64,000 bases of DNA from contig LVBV01000011.1 of assembly GCA_001604565.1 (NCBI GenBank), positions 46,441-110,440 on the forward strand, in the 5' to 3' direction. Origin of the DNA: Puniceicoccales bacterium Verruco_01. Lineage in GTDB: Bacteria > Verrucomicrobiota > Verrucomicrobiia > Opitutales > Oceanipulchritudinaceae. The notes under the pieces were generated by a model. It saw only the letters and a program-made list of their open reading frames with translations. It was not told the origin of the DNA and ran no database searches. Shown here one piece after another: positions 37,201-43,491 of the stretch (positions are counted from its first letter, which is position 1; each line of letters opens with the position of its first letter). The position numbers were made by a program, and so were the translations under genes.

Positions 37201-38718
37201 ATTATTGTAGACCTGCTGCCAGCCTGTATCGGTTTTTAACAGAAGGCGCCGCGTGCGGATCGTCCTCCAGAAATTGCCACTGGCGTTCACATTCGCCACA
37301 AGAACGCTGTTCACAAAGACATCCGTCTTTCCGTCCAGATTGAAGTCGGCAAACACCGCCGATTCGTAGAGCTGGGAATCCGAAAAGAGACCGTCGACCG
37401 TGCTGTTTCCAAGAATGGCGCGCAGGATGGATACGCTATAATCGACAAACGTCTGCGATGAACCGGATGCGGTAAAGCCAGAGCTACCGGGATTGTAGAC
37501 CTGATATGTGTATTTTAAGATGCCTGAACTTCCACTGGTTCTCTGCTGCTTGATCAACTCGGGCTTTGTGTCCCCGTTGAGATCGACCGTGTGGAACTGT
37601 GGAGCGTTATCCAGATCCCACGATCCAAGGACGCCAACACCGATCGTGGTCGGTGTGGTCGCAACACCAAGTCCGCTTCCGCCCGATTTCTTGAACGGGA
37701 TGACGCCTTCGCTGTACCAGAACCTCGACGGATTGAGCATGGCTTCGCTCGTCCCGTCCTTCCTCGTCAGCATCACGCTGGTAATGCGGCTCAAACCCAT
37801 CTGGCTATACTCATAGCCGAAATCGTAACGTGCGAGATAGTCATCCGACGCACCACTGATCAACTGAATCTGGATATTCTTCACCCGTCCGACGAGCTTG
37901 GACTTGAAGCCGAAGAATCCGCTACGGACGGAATCGGTCCGCGCCTCGTAGTTGAACTTGACCTTTGCATAATGACTCAGGCTCGACCCGTTGGCCGTGT
38001 ACCGAATCTCGTCAATGAGCAAGGTGCTGCCGTATGCGGAATCTGTCTTGTAGTAATAGTCGAAATGGTTGCCGCAGGTATCCGTCACGCGGCAGATTTG
38101 CCAGCCGATCGGGCCACCCTGCATGTTTCCGTCTTCAAGTCGATTGAACACGACAAGACTGTTGTGATCGTTTCCGTTATCATCCCTGCCGAACCACATC
38201 TTGAGGCCCGCCTTGGTTTCCACACTCCAATGGGTCGGCTTGCTCGCCGCCTCGTCGAGGCTTGCTCCATATGCGCGAATGCGGCTGAAGCTCTCCAGCT
38301 CCGTCCGGTATTCGACAAACCAAGGGGATGCCGTGCTGCGCCCGACTTCCACAAGCCGCTGACCGTCCAGATAGAACTTGTCCGAGGAATCGAAATCGAC
38401 CCCGTCGGAAAAACCGTCGCGCGCATAGATGGTCGGACCACGGGTGATCGAGGAAAGACCGCTGAGCGACCAGCCCATGCCGAAGGGGCCGTTTCCCGAC
38501 TGATTGCTGTATGTCAGGGCCAGCTCCGGCTGCATGCCGCCCGTTCCCGCCGGCATTTCAATCGGAATCGAGTAGCTGACGGCCCCCGTGTTGTCCACAG
38601 TCACGTCGCCGGGAAGCGAGCCGGGAACAACGGCAGGAGTTCCTCGTGCGATGGTGGCAAACCCCAGAATGACAGCAAGAAGAGATATGGGGAAGAAACG
38701 CATGAGAAGCGGGGGCAT
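31285..38718 (-). CDS. giant secreted SpvB-VCBS-RHS protein with C-terminal toxin-like tip
   Basis: A 2,477-residue protein. Residues 1-26 are a signal peptide and 27-330 resemble the SpvB/TcaC N-terminal domain (GTGGMQPELALTYSNQSGNGPFGMGW). An FG-GAP/VCBS propeller region follows with repeated calcium loops (DFNLDGKTDVFV, DVDGDGSMELI, DMDGDGRDDLI, DVDGDGDIDLI). From about 1200 to 2060 are YD/RHS repeats (YDALGRLR, YDLAGNK, YDNLNRLVSRN), then the RHS core (RIYDPQLGRFLSADS to IDPSGH near 2102). After it come a Gly/Ala-rich hydrophobic region (2110-2300) and an AT-rich, beta-rich tip (2303-2477). RHS shells enclose and deliver such tips; the tip's activity is unknown. Confidence 0.93.
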   Translation of the reverse strand: MPPLLMRFFPISLLAVILGFATIARGTPAVVPGSLPGDVTVDNTGAVSYSIPIEMPAGTGGMQPELALTYSNQSGNGPFGMGWSLSGLSSITRGPTIYARDGFSDGVDFDSSDKFYLDGQRLVEVGRSTASPWFVEYRTELESFSRIRAYGASLDEAASKPTHWSVETKAGLKMWFGRDDNGNDHNSLVVFNRLEDGNMQGGPIGWQICRVTDTCGNHFDYYYKTDSAYGSTLLIDEIRYTANGSSLSHYAKVKFNYEARTDSVRSGFFGFKSKLVGRVKNIQIQLISGASDDYLARYDFGYEYSQMGLSRITSVMLTRKDGTSEAMLNPSRFWYSEGVIPFKKSGGSGLGVATTPTTIGVGVLGSWDLDNAPQFHTVDLNGDTKPELIKQQRTSGSSGILKYTYQVYNPGSSGFTASGSSQTFVDYSVSILRAILGNSTVDGLFSDSQLYESAVFADFNLDGKTDVFVNSVLVANVNASGNFWRTIRTRRLLLKTDTGWQQVYNNQVAVATSDTRDRARANWEFLPADVDGDGSMELIQFDPEPVSGKVRVKILKTSNPASGTYFDTTAYVHDKSGNYLDVSIGTTCDLRAFLMDHDGDGTPDIATYTSSGLSIHMMAAAGASGSTGEGSLGTIRNWPSGLKGSTSAPFIVTFTPSQLGDIAWNSNDTLMPVDMDGDGRDDLIRVAFATGKICSIRLPLSGVDTFDSSTPNPPWIGTNPPSTIRDPLPGEAEAYASAMQALNQARATDAANGLRDTVMYTQLSLPCGTASTVYALNVVPSDVDGDGDIDLIVGYSVKNSSNTLSSGTTLYLGSPTDSQRGVVSFSEDTTQRGSGYGAPSSMSDPREFVDQFTMFDTDLDGLPELVQFRKQSSGSIIEARRWRLYSNSIPVVNGVSCPWGNLLYYAENGNGTGAWVVYKPMTDSTVYTRLTNRPTYPFVESYGPFPLASDVGRESADGVAYWSTYGYAGALAHVQGRGSLGFATFTSYDWDTGIAEAQRLEQAFPFTGMVKETQRYRWLSAGGLTTLSKDENVNSFDVVRVGSSTTGASVFPMVIRSTSQKWEDDNTADYNSSGAWVGPNPYSVVVSKTWFDDQDTSIDTTARTAFDDDNPQGDLALRYGNITKIVIDSGDGYSTTTLNTYEDVSESGSWILGRLKKSVATSKAPDQTDVTRSSAFKYDAKGLLVQEFVQPTSDTGSTLGARTVKTYVRDAYGNISSESVAGAFGARDAVNSYAWTSTTLVTRSNLDATKRFYQTTRNALDHEETSTFDFWGRKLSSTGPNGLVTQGSYPDPFGIHVIESRPDSTVAESNVTILPADKRFSVAAPSGVGVINTPSLAYTVKTSSASGAPETRVYYDRFGREIRSETEGFNGAVIRKDTLYDKYGRAIAVSGNYYADSAARPDFGDLPDFATSQWVRSEYDMLGRVSRVIAPNGSETRYIYNGRVSKVIADAQSGGKAQTQTTLVNEIGKTIKVWNADRDTSGISQLGTGASGSTSVEFTYDAIGNLIQTVADNATTTMSYDLAGNKIGMVDADMGAWTYEYDALGRLRFQTDAKGQTTEMSYDVLGRLQKRVTRDPGNGAYEVTRWEYDGSGEFDWIGALRREYVLVENAGNANADVLETPTAAQIRTQHGYQYDELGRQIIDLRQVDGKWYYNYTRYDAYGRVSTINYFWRPAGLEDTPSSSAANWQSFGLTYTYTTTGFLVGITDHQNRCWWDSPTYDQQGRVIQARKGTVWTRRDYRETDGSLATIKSGFSAGANTLQDLAYTFDNLGNLTSRTDGYRTHQGTGSPTTALSETFEYDNLNRLVSRNGAAIATYSANGNILWKKDVNGVTSDYYYGPRNGLQAGPHAVSEAFDYKIGYDANGLMATRTKTGQATPWSFTWTRSNMVKWIFDDHDGSEYEYDGSDARIMEIRKVDLQAVEKKIFCPGFEQFFDKNTTTGAWKAKLIRVHIGAPDGLVGTYEYKPGQTNMASAQSLTLLFTDHLGSVDLAINIAGGASLNFLLDSTRTKYSYDPWGERRNATTWVGKYVPTSTELAAMHTDKGYTGHEMLDELGLINMNARIYDPQLGRFLSADSIVQNAGDLQSYNRYSYCGNNPLCRIDPSGHSWLSSAFKGVGDFFSKYWKPIVAIVLSIVTAGAVMALYYSVTLLQGISIMFGATMVGTLATGYTIISGGVGLCASILAGAAAGAVAGSITSGTLEGAAWGALGGAITGAIGSFGKTYKWNLFKRAAAHGVSGGLMSEAQGGKFAQGMYSGAASTLGAGMLPEDSAYLSKLFASAVAGGTASVVGGGKFENGAVTGAFRYIINDAIHSWAGDRQTSRNIRGRNGDVVWEKSKEAKYAYIRVLRVEMTDDTPVSVRWLGNYSLRFGLTIYVITKGNIVPDSLEMVFAENQLAKFEFAWRLKVTYEVVEVYHRNWFFDREVVVSTYTTEELGYTYDLYRNATIWCPIDNPGSVIPLNLTPTPSPVTNEYWMQYGE

Positions 38719-38723
38719 GGATA

Positions 38724-39242
38724 TTATCGTTGCGGCTTGGGAAGGGACTTGGGGGCTTCCATAGCCCGTTTCGCTGCATTCGCCTGCATTTGCTGGATCG
38801 CCTGGCGGTTTTCGGGTGAATCGAGCGACACTGCCGGGTCCCGTAGCGGGGCGAAGGAATCGACAAGTCGCTGCATGTTCTCCGCCTCCACACTGGCGTC
38901 ATACACAACAGCTGCGGATTCCCCCCCGACTGGAATCGGCGGGGGCGGCAAAGCCACGGCCAGAGTCGGCTGCTCAGGCAAAGTCGGAAGTCCAGCCGGA
39001 GCCGGGAACTGCTGTATCGGCTCCTCCGCATCAAGAAGCTGGCGCATGTGCTCCGCGTCCGCGTCAGGAGCCCCGGCAAGAGCTTCGTCCACCGTCTGAA
39101 ACGGCTTCTCGTCCACAGGGGCGGGCTCCGCGACAATCGGTGCCGGGTGCCTCAGTTCGCGGAGGGCCCAGATAAGGCCGATCGCCACTCCGGTCATCAC
39201 AAATACGATCGTGAAAAAGAACTGGAAACGACGCGTGTGCAT
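38724..39242 (-). CDS. membrane-anchored Pro-rich protein in the RHS operon
   Basis: A 172-residue protein with one N-terminal transmembrane helix (FFFTIVFVMTGVAIGLIWAL) and a long Pro/Ala/Glu-rich outer part. Two short motifs repeat: VDEALAGAPDADAEHMRQLLD and VVYDASVEAENMQRLVDSF, both ending in a (E)xMxxLxD pattern. It resembles periplasm-spanning linkers but matches no family I know. It stops 5 bp before the rhs gene and follows the MBG-domain gene by 12 bp, so it is part of one operon and may help export or anchor the RHS protein. Confidence 0.7.
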   Translation of the reverse strand: MHTRRFQFFFTIVFVMTGVAIGLIWALRELRHPAPIVAEPAPVDEKPFQTVDEALAGAPDADAEHMRQLLDAEEPIQQFPAPAGLPTLPEQPTLAVALPPPPIPVGGESAAVVYDASVEAENMQRLVDSFAPLRDPAVSLDSPENRQAIQQMQANAAKRAMEAPKSLPKPQR

Positions 39243-39254
39243 GAGAGGATTCGG

Positions 39255-40400
39255 TTAACGGCTGCTGAGGACGAACGTGCTGGTCGTGATCTCGTAGATC
39301 CCTCTGTCGGGAAGAAAAATGAGCGGACCGCCATTACTGGTGGGCAATCGCGACGAAAGAGTGTTAGAACCGGAGTAGCCGGATGACGTGTCCAAACAGT
39401 TGAGAAAACCATCCCCGTCATCGTCTCCAAAGAACTTGCCGTAACCATGTCCCGTTCCTCCGTAGACGGTTGCCTCCAGACGGTCGTCAATGCCGTCGCC
39501 GTCCGCATCAATGATTCCACCTGCGGTTGCCGCTACGACAGACCATGTGCCCACGACCCTGCATACGGAATAGTTGGTCGGATCGCCAAGAACGCTGATC
39601 GAATAGGTTCCGACCGCCGTGCCGGAGGTGATCTGCCGACTGACGGAGAGACCCAGCGACGAAAAGGTGTCCCCGTTGACCAGGCTGCCGGAAACAAGCT
39701 GGAGCCCCTGATTTCCCGGCGTCGAACCATAGACGGATCTTCCGCCCATGGCCCTTACAGTGATGGGCCGACGCGTGAAAGAGAAACTTGCCGTTTCGGC
39801 GTCTGATGCAGCCTGCGTGTCGAATGCAGTGGCAGTCACCGTGTATGTCCCCACGGAAAGAGTGGCATATGCGTGCTCCAAGGGAGAGGTAGGGCTCGTC
39901 ACGCTGACGGAACCGTTTTGAAGCTGTATGGAGGACAGGTTGTTGTCGGGATCGGTCGCCACTACGCTGACGGTGATGGGCTCTCCATATTCCGCACTTC
40001 CGGGACTGGCGGTCATTGAGGTGATGACCGGCGCACTGTTCGTGTCGCAGACAAGGCTCAATGTCGCGGAGTAACCGTTACTCCCATACGGGCAATACAT
40101 CCGCAGCGTGTACGTTTCTCCCGCCCAAACCTGAATCGGATCGAAGGTGACGGTTGTCTGTGTCGAGGCACTCTTGCTGGCAACCGTCGATCCGTTGCGA
40201 AGGAACAATGCCACAATCACTCCGTTCGAACTTGTTGTCGTGAACCGGATGGTCAGCGTGCCCGACTTGGTGAATACCATGTCGTGGTTGTTCGTGCCGT
40301 TGATCGTAAGCGATCCGGAAAAATTGCTGGTCAGGGTCTCGGCGCTGACAAAGTTCTGCATCGCGAGAAAGACCAGAAAAATGGAGATGAGCTTCTTCAT
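39255..40400 (-). CDS. secreted Ig/MBG-domain protein with calcium-binding motif
   Basis: A 381-residue secreted protein. The signal peptide ends near residue 20 (NFVSA). A beta-sandwich with TTTSSNGVIVALFLRNGS follows, then an Ig/cadherin-like domain (APVITSMTASPGSAEYGEPITVSVVATDPDNNL), an MBG-like domain (RPITVRAMGGRSVYGSTPGNQ) and an EF/thrombospondin-type DADGDGIDDRLEATVYG loop with a second GDDDGDGFLNCLD. Such modules serve as extracellular adhesion or scaffold parts. I start it at the ATG at 40400, where the basic signal-peptide end begins (MKKLIS). Confidence 0.75.
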   Translation of the reverse strand: MKKLISIFLVFLAMQNFVSAETLTSNFSGSLTINGTNNHDMVFTKSGTLTIRFTTTSSNGVIVALFLRNGSTVASKSASTQTTVTFDPIQVWAGETYTLRMYCPYGSNGYSATLSLVCDTNSAPVITSMTASPGSAEYGEPITVSVVATDPDNNLSSIQLQNGSVSVTSPTSPLEHAYATLSVGTYTVTATAFDTQAASDAETASFSFTRRPITVRAMGGRSVYGSTPGNQGLQLVSGSLVNGDTFSSLGLSVSRQITSGTAVGTYSISVLGDPTNYSVCRVVGTWSVVAATAGGIIDADGDGIDDRLEATVYGGTGHGYGKFFGDDDGDGFLNCLDTSSGYSGSNTLSSRLPTSNGGPLIFLPDRGIYEITTSTFVLSSR

Positions 40401-40420
40401 GTTGTCTCCGTAAGCCATAG

Positions 40421-42271
40421 CTAACGCTGCAGGTAGAACGACTGGGTCTGCTCACTTCCCGTCAGAATATATGCGGAAGGGGTGTTCACATAAATGGGCG
40501 TTTCAGCAGGGATTCCCAGCAAACACCACCAGTGAACGCTTTCTTCCGGCTTATATAGCCCGCCGGTCTCACTCACCATATAGACAGGGAACTCGTCGGC
40601 GCGAATGGCCTTCCCCTGAATGTCGGATGCGGCAAGTCCATCCAAAAGTTTTCCCTCTAGATTCGCCACAAGGTTGAAGCCCGGATCGATCGGCAGCGTG
40701 GCCGGGGTTTCGCTCCGGACTCCGTCCACCGTCAGCTCGACAGCGGCCTTCTCGCGGCGCAGCACAAACACCGCCTGCCAAGGAGGAAGGGCCACATCTG
40801 CCGCAGCCTCTCCGGGTTCATCCGCGCGCACCCATGCCATCAGATCGCTATCGAAATAGTAGCGGTCCACACGCTGCACGCCAGAGTTGTACAAAATGAC
40901 CTGATCGGCGTCCGAGGCACTCGTGCCGGGTCTCAGGCCTAGGCTGTTAAACTCCCCGAACACCGAGAACAGGCTACGCCATTGCCCAAGGGCTATCCTC
41001 GCTTTCTGACCAAACAGCGAAGCGTTCGTAATGTTCTCAAGAGCGATCTGCCGGTCCTCGCCAGCAACCCAGTCCGGGTGCACATACACTACAAACCCCG
41101 CGTATTCCCCATCCAGAATCCGCACAAAACAGGGCGCGCCTCCGCTCTTCAGGCGGCGTAACACCGAGGACCAGTAGAGATCGTTCTCCGGAACACTCAA
41201 CGAACCGTTTTCAAGGACTTCGACTTCGCCATCCCATAGATACGGTGCGTCACAGGGAAAACCCAGTACACTCAGGGTGGATCCGTCACTGCCTCCCTCG
41301 ATTTTCAGGATCTGGCGTATTCCAGCTCTTTCCTTGCAACCGAGAGCACCGTCCGATCCGACCATTTGCACGCTATGCGACGGATTGATCGTGTTCTCAT
41401 ACAGGAAGTGGGCGCGGAGCCACGTGCGGAGGTAAATCGCGCCCTGTTCATGGAGCGCATCCATGGCTTCAATCAGCGCCACGTTCCCCTGCTTGTGTGC
41501 CCAGAGGTAGGTGTTGTAAAGCTCGCGCACCGATTCTTCATAGTCCTCATCGGTGGTATCCACACCGTTGCGCGTAAGGCGGATCGCCCGGCGAAGCGCG
41601 GCCTCGGGCGAACCTTTTCGGGATGCCACAAGTAAAAGGCGATCCGCAACTTCTCCATTCACGGAGAGCGAACACTCCCTCCATGTCCCGTTCAGGTAGG
41701 CGTCCGCAAGTTCAACACAGGCGCTTGCGTCCTCCCTTTGCGCCGAGCGAAGGAGCAAAGCCCAGGAATCGGCCAGACTGGCGTCCCCGTCATATGAATC
41801 CAGCACGAGCAGAGAAAGCAGCCGGTCCGCCTCCGCGCTCCCGCGCATGGAGGCCTCCATCAGCTCTTCCATGATCGTCTGACGATTCTTCTCCGTCAGG
41901 CCTCCCATCAGCAACGCCTTCGCGTAGCCAAGAGAGGCACCGGGTGTTCCCTGTCCGATCTCATCGGCGAACAGGGAAAGCGCCTCATCCAACGCAGTCG
42001 CATCCCCATTCAAAAGCACAAGCGAATCCGCCAGAAGCACTTTCGCGGCAGCATCACCTTCCTCAGCATACTGACGCAACTGTGCGATCAGCGCAGCATC
42101 CGAAAGATCCCTCGCGTCCCCCCTCAGCTGCCGGTACTGGTCCACTCGCTCGTGCAGTGCGGAAACGGCACCTGAGTCAAAAACATCTGCGACGCCAACC
42201 AGCCCGTCAGCAAGGCATGGATGCACAAGATGTTGAACCGCAAATGCAAGCAGGAAGGGGGAGATTTTCAT
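40421..42271 (-). CDS. secreted protein with Sel1/TPR-like N-terminal repeats
   Basis: A 616-residue protein with a signal peptide (1-21, ending PCLA). Residues 50-270 form helical repeats of the Sel1/TPR kind (YAEEGDAAAKVLLADSLVLL, GTPGASLGYAKALLMGG, SAQREDASACVELADAYLNG, RKGSPEAALRRAIRL). The C-terminal 330 residues are beta-rich, with Trp-containing stretches (WWCLLGIPAETPIYV), and unknown to me. It is the first gene of the four-gene operon leading to the rhs gene. It ends 20 bp before the next start. Possibly a partner in RHS export or surface display. Confidence 0.7.
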   Translation of the reverse strand: MKISPFLLAFAVQHLVHPCLADGLVGVADVFDSGAVSALHERVDQYRQLRGDARDLSDAALIAQLRQYAEEGDAAAKVLLADSLVLLNGDATALDEALSLFADEIGQGTPGASLGYAKALLMGGLTEKNRQTIMEELMEASMRGSAEADRLLSLLVLDSYDGDASLADSWALLLRSAQREDASACVELADAYLNGTWRECSLSVNGEVADRLLLVASRKGSPEAALRRAIRLTRNGVDTTDEDYEESVRELYNTYLWAHKQGNVALIEAMDALHEQGAIYLRTWLRAHFLYENTINPSHSVQMVGSDGALGCKERAGIRQILKIEGGSDGSTLSVLGFPCDAPYLWDGEVEVLENGSLSVPENDLYWSSVLRRLKSGGAPCFVRILDGEYAGFVVYVHPDWVAGEDRQIALENITNASLFGQKARIALGQWRSLFSVFGEFNSLGLRPGTSASDADQVILYNSGVQRVDRYYFDSDLMAWVRADEPGEAAADVALPPWQAVFVLRREKAAVELTVDGVRSETPATLPIDPGFNLVANLEGKLLDGLAASDIQGKAIRADEFPVYMVSETGGLYKPEESVHWWCLLGIPAETPIYVNTPSAYILTGSEQTQSFYLQR

Positions 42272-42580
42272 GCAACACGCCTATTGGAAAAATCAGCAGG
42301 GAGATAAGGACCCCACAATCAGGCAGTTAGGAGCAAGGGGACTTGGGGTAAGGCAGAACGGGAACAAAATTGTCGCAAGTCACGGCCAGAAGATACGGCA
42401 GCGAAAGCGTACTTTCACCGTAACTGCAATAGATGTTCGCGCAAGGAGAATATCGCGGATCGGATGCACAACCATGAACAACAACGAATTAAAACCTTCC
42501 GACGGCCCTCTGAGGCATCCGATGAAAATCCGATCTCTCTCTGCTTTCCTTTTCATTTCCTCGATCCGTCAATGACTCTC
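42272..42580. other. intergenic region upstream of the RHS operon
   Basis: These 309 bases lie between the first RHS-operon gene and the last prophage gene. I see no coding frame with protein-like composition. It should contain the operon's promoter, reading leftwards, and probably the left end of the prophage. I found no clear attachment repeat or -35/-10 pair worth naming. Confidence 0.5.
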
Positions 42581-43333
42581 CTATCCTTTCACCTCCCCCA
42601 CCGCCTTCTGAGTATCGCGGCTTTGACTGGATTGGTGGGCGGTTTTGAAGTCGGTCAGGATGGATTCGAGCAGGTCGGGGTTGTCAGCTAGGCGCTGCTT
42701 GAGGCGGGTTTTGAAGTCCTGACCGGCTTCTACGAGTTCGGAGAAGGCGCGGCCAAGGAACTTGCTTCCGCCTTCGATCGTTTTGAGGCCGACGGAGACA
42801 GGGGCATTTGTGATGGCTACGATGCGCAGGATGAGCCACACGACGGCCATGATGGCGGCTAGGATCAGGAGGTGCGTGAAGTAGCCGACTTGGATCGCGC
42901 CGGTGCCTTCGATCTTCTTGCCAGCGAGTTCTCGCACCTCGGTGCGGTAGGTTTCCAGTTCACGGCGGTAGCTGGCCTCCTGCGCGTCCATGCGGGCGAT
43001 GAGCACGGGCACGTCGCCCTGCCATGCCTTCGCGGGCGGGCCGACTTGTGCGGAGACGGCGCTTGTCAGGATGGCGGCGTCACTCGCAGGCTGGAGCACC
43101 TCCGGCGCGGCGTCGGTCGAGAGCGCGGCGCGTTCCGTGGCGGCTGCACGGTCGGCGGCGAGCCTTGCAGCCTGACGCAAGGATTCGTCAGCCTGCGCCG
43201 TGCGTTCGGGCATCGGCTGGACGCGAGCTTGGAAGTATTCGACCTTCTTCGGGATGATGTTGCAGCCGGTGAGGCAGAGGACGGCAGCGAGTGTGCCGGT
43301 AACGGCGAGGATGGGCAGGATACGGAGCTTCAT
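42581..43333 (-). CDS. phage lipoprotein with coiled coil and transmembrane helix
   Basis: A 250-residue protein. The N-terminus is a lipoprotein signal (LAAVLCLTGC, lipid Cys near residue 24). A long Ala/Glu/Arg-rich helical part (about 45-140) is followed by a transmembrane helix (LLILAAIMAVVWLILRIVAI) and a charged C-terminal helix ending in a Gln/Ser-rich tail. It is the last gene of the structural operon. A lipid anchor plus a second membrane helix is compatible with a spanin-like or superinfection-exclusion role, but nothing proves either. Confidence 0.7.
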   Translation of the reverse strand: MKLRILPILAVTGTLAAVLCLTGCNIIPKKVEYFQARVQPMPERTAQADESLRQAARLAADRAAATERAALSTDAAPEVLQPASDAAILTSAVSAQVGPPAKAWQGDVPVLIARMDAQEASYRRELETYRTEVRELAGKKIEGTGAIQVGYFTHLLILAAIMAVVWLILRIVAITNAPVSVGLKTIEGGSKFLGRAFSELVEAGQDFKTRLKQRLADNPDLLESILTDFKTAHQSSQSRDTQKAVGEVKG

Positions 43334-43401
43334 GCACGCGACGGGCTGTCAACGTGCTCGCCTCAGCTTCCCCATATGTGCCTCGCGGGAATGGCGCTTG
43401 C

Positions 43402-43437
43402 GAGTTGAGCAAAGCGTGCCCTGCGCTTGTTCAACTC
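43402..43437. terminator. hairpin between the tip-protein and lipoprotein genes
   Basis: GAGTTGAGCAAAGCG at 43402-43416 pairs with CGCTTGTTCAACTC at 43424-43437, with one mismatch and one bulge and a seven-base loop. It lies 55 bp past the end of the tip-protein gene on its strand. No T run follows on either side, so it may be a processing or rho-dependent stop signal rather than a simple terminator. Confidence 0.45.
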
Positions 43438-43491
43438 GGCTGAGCGGAGCGTCGTCCCGATCCGGGCATGATCGTCTCCCATCTAGCCATG

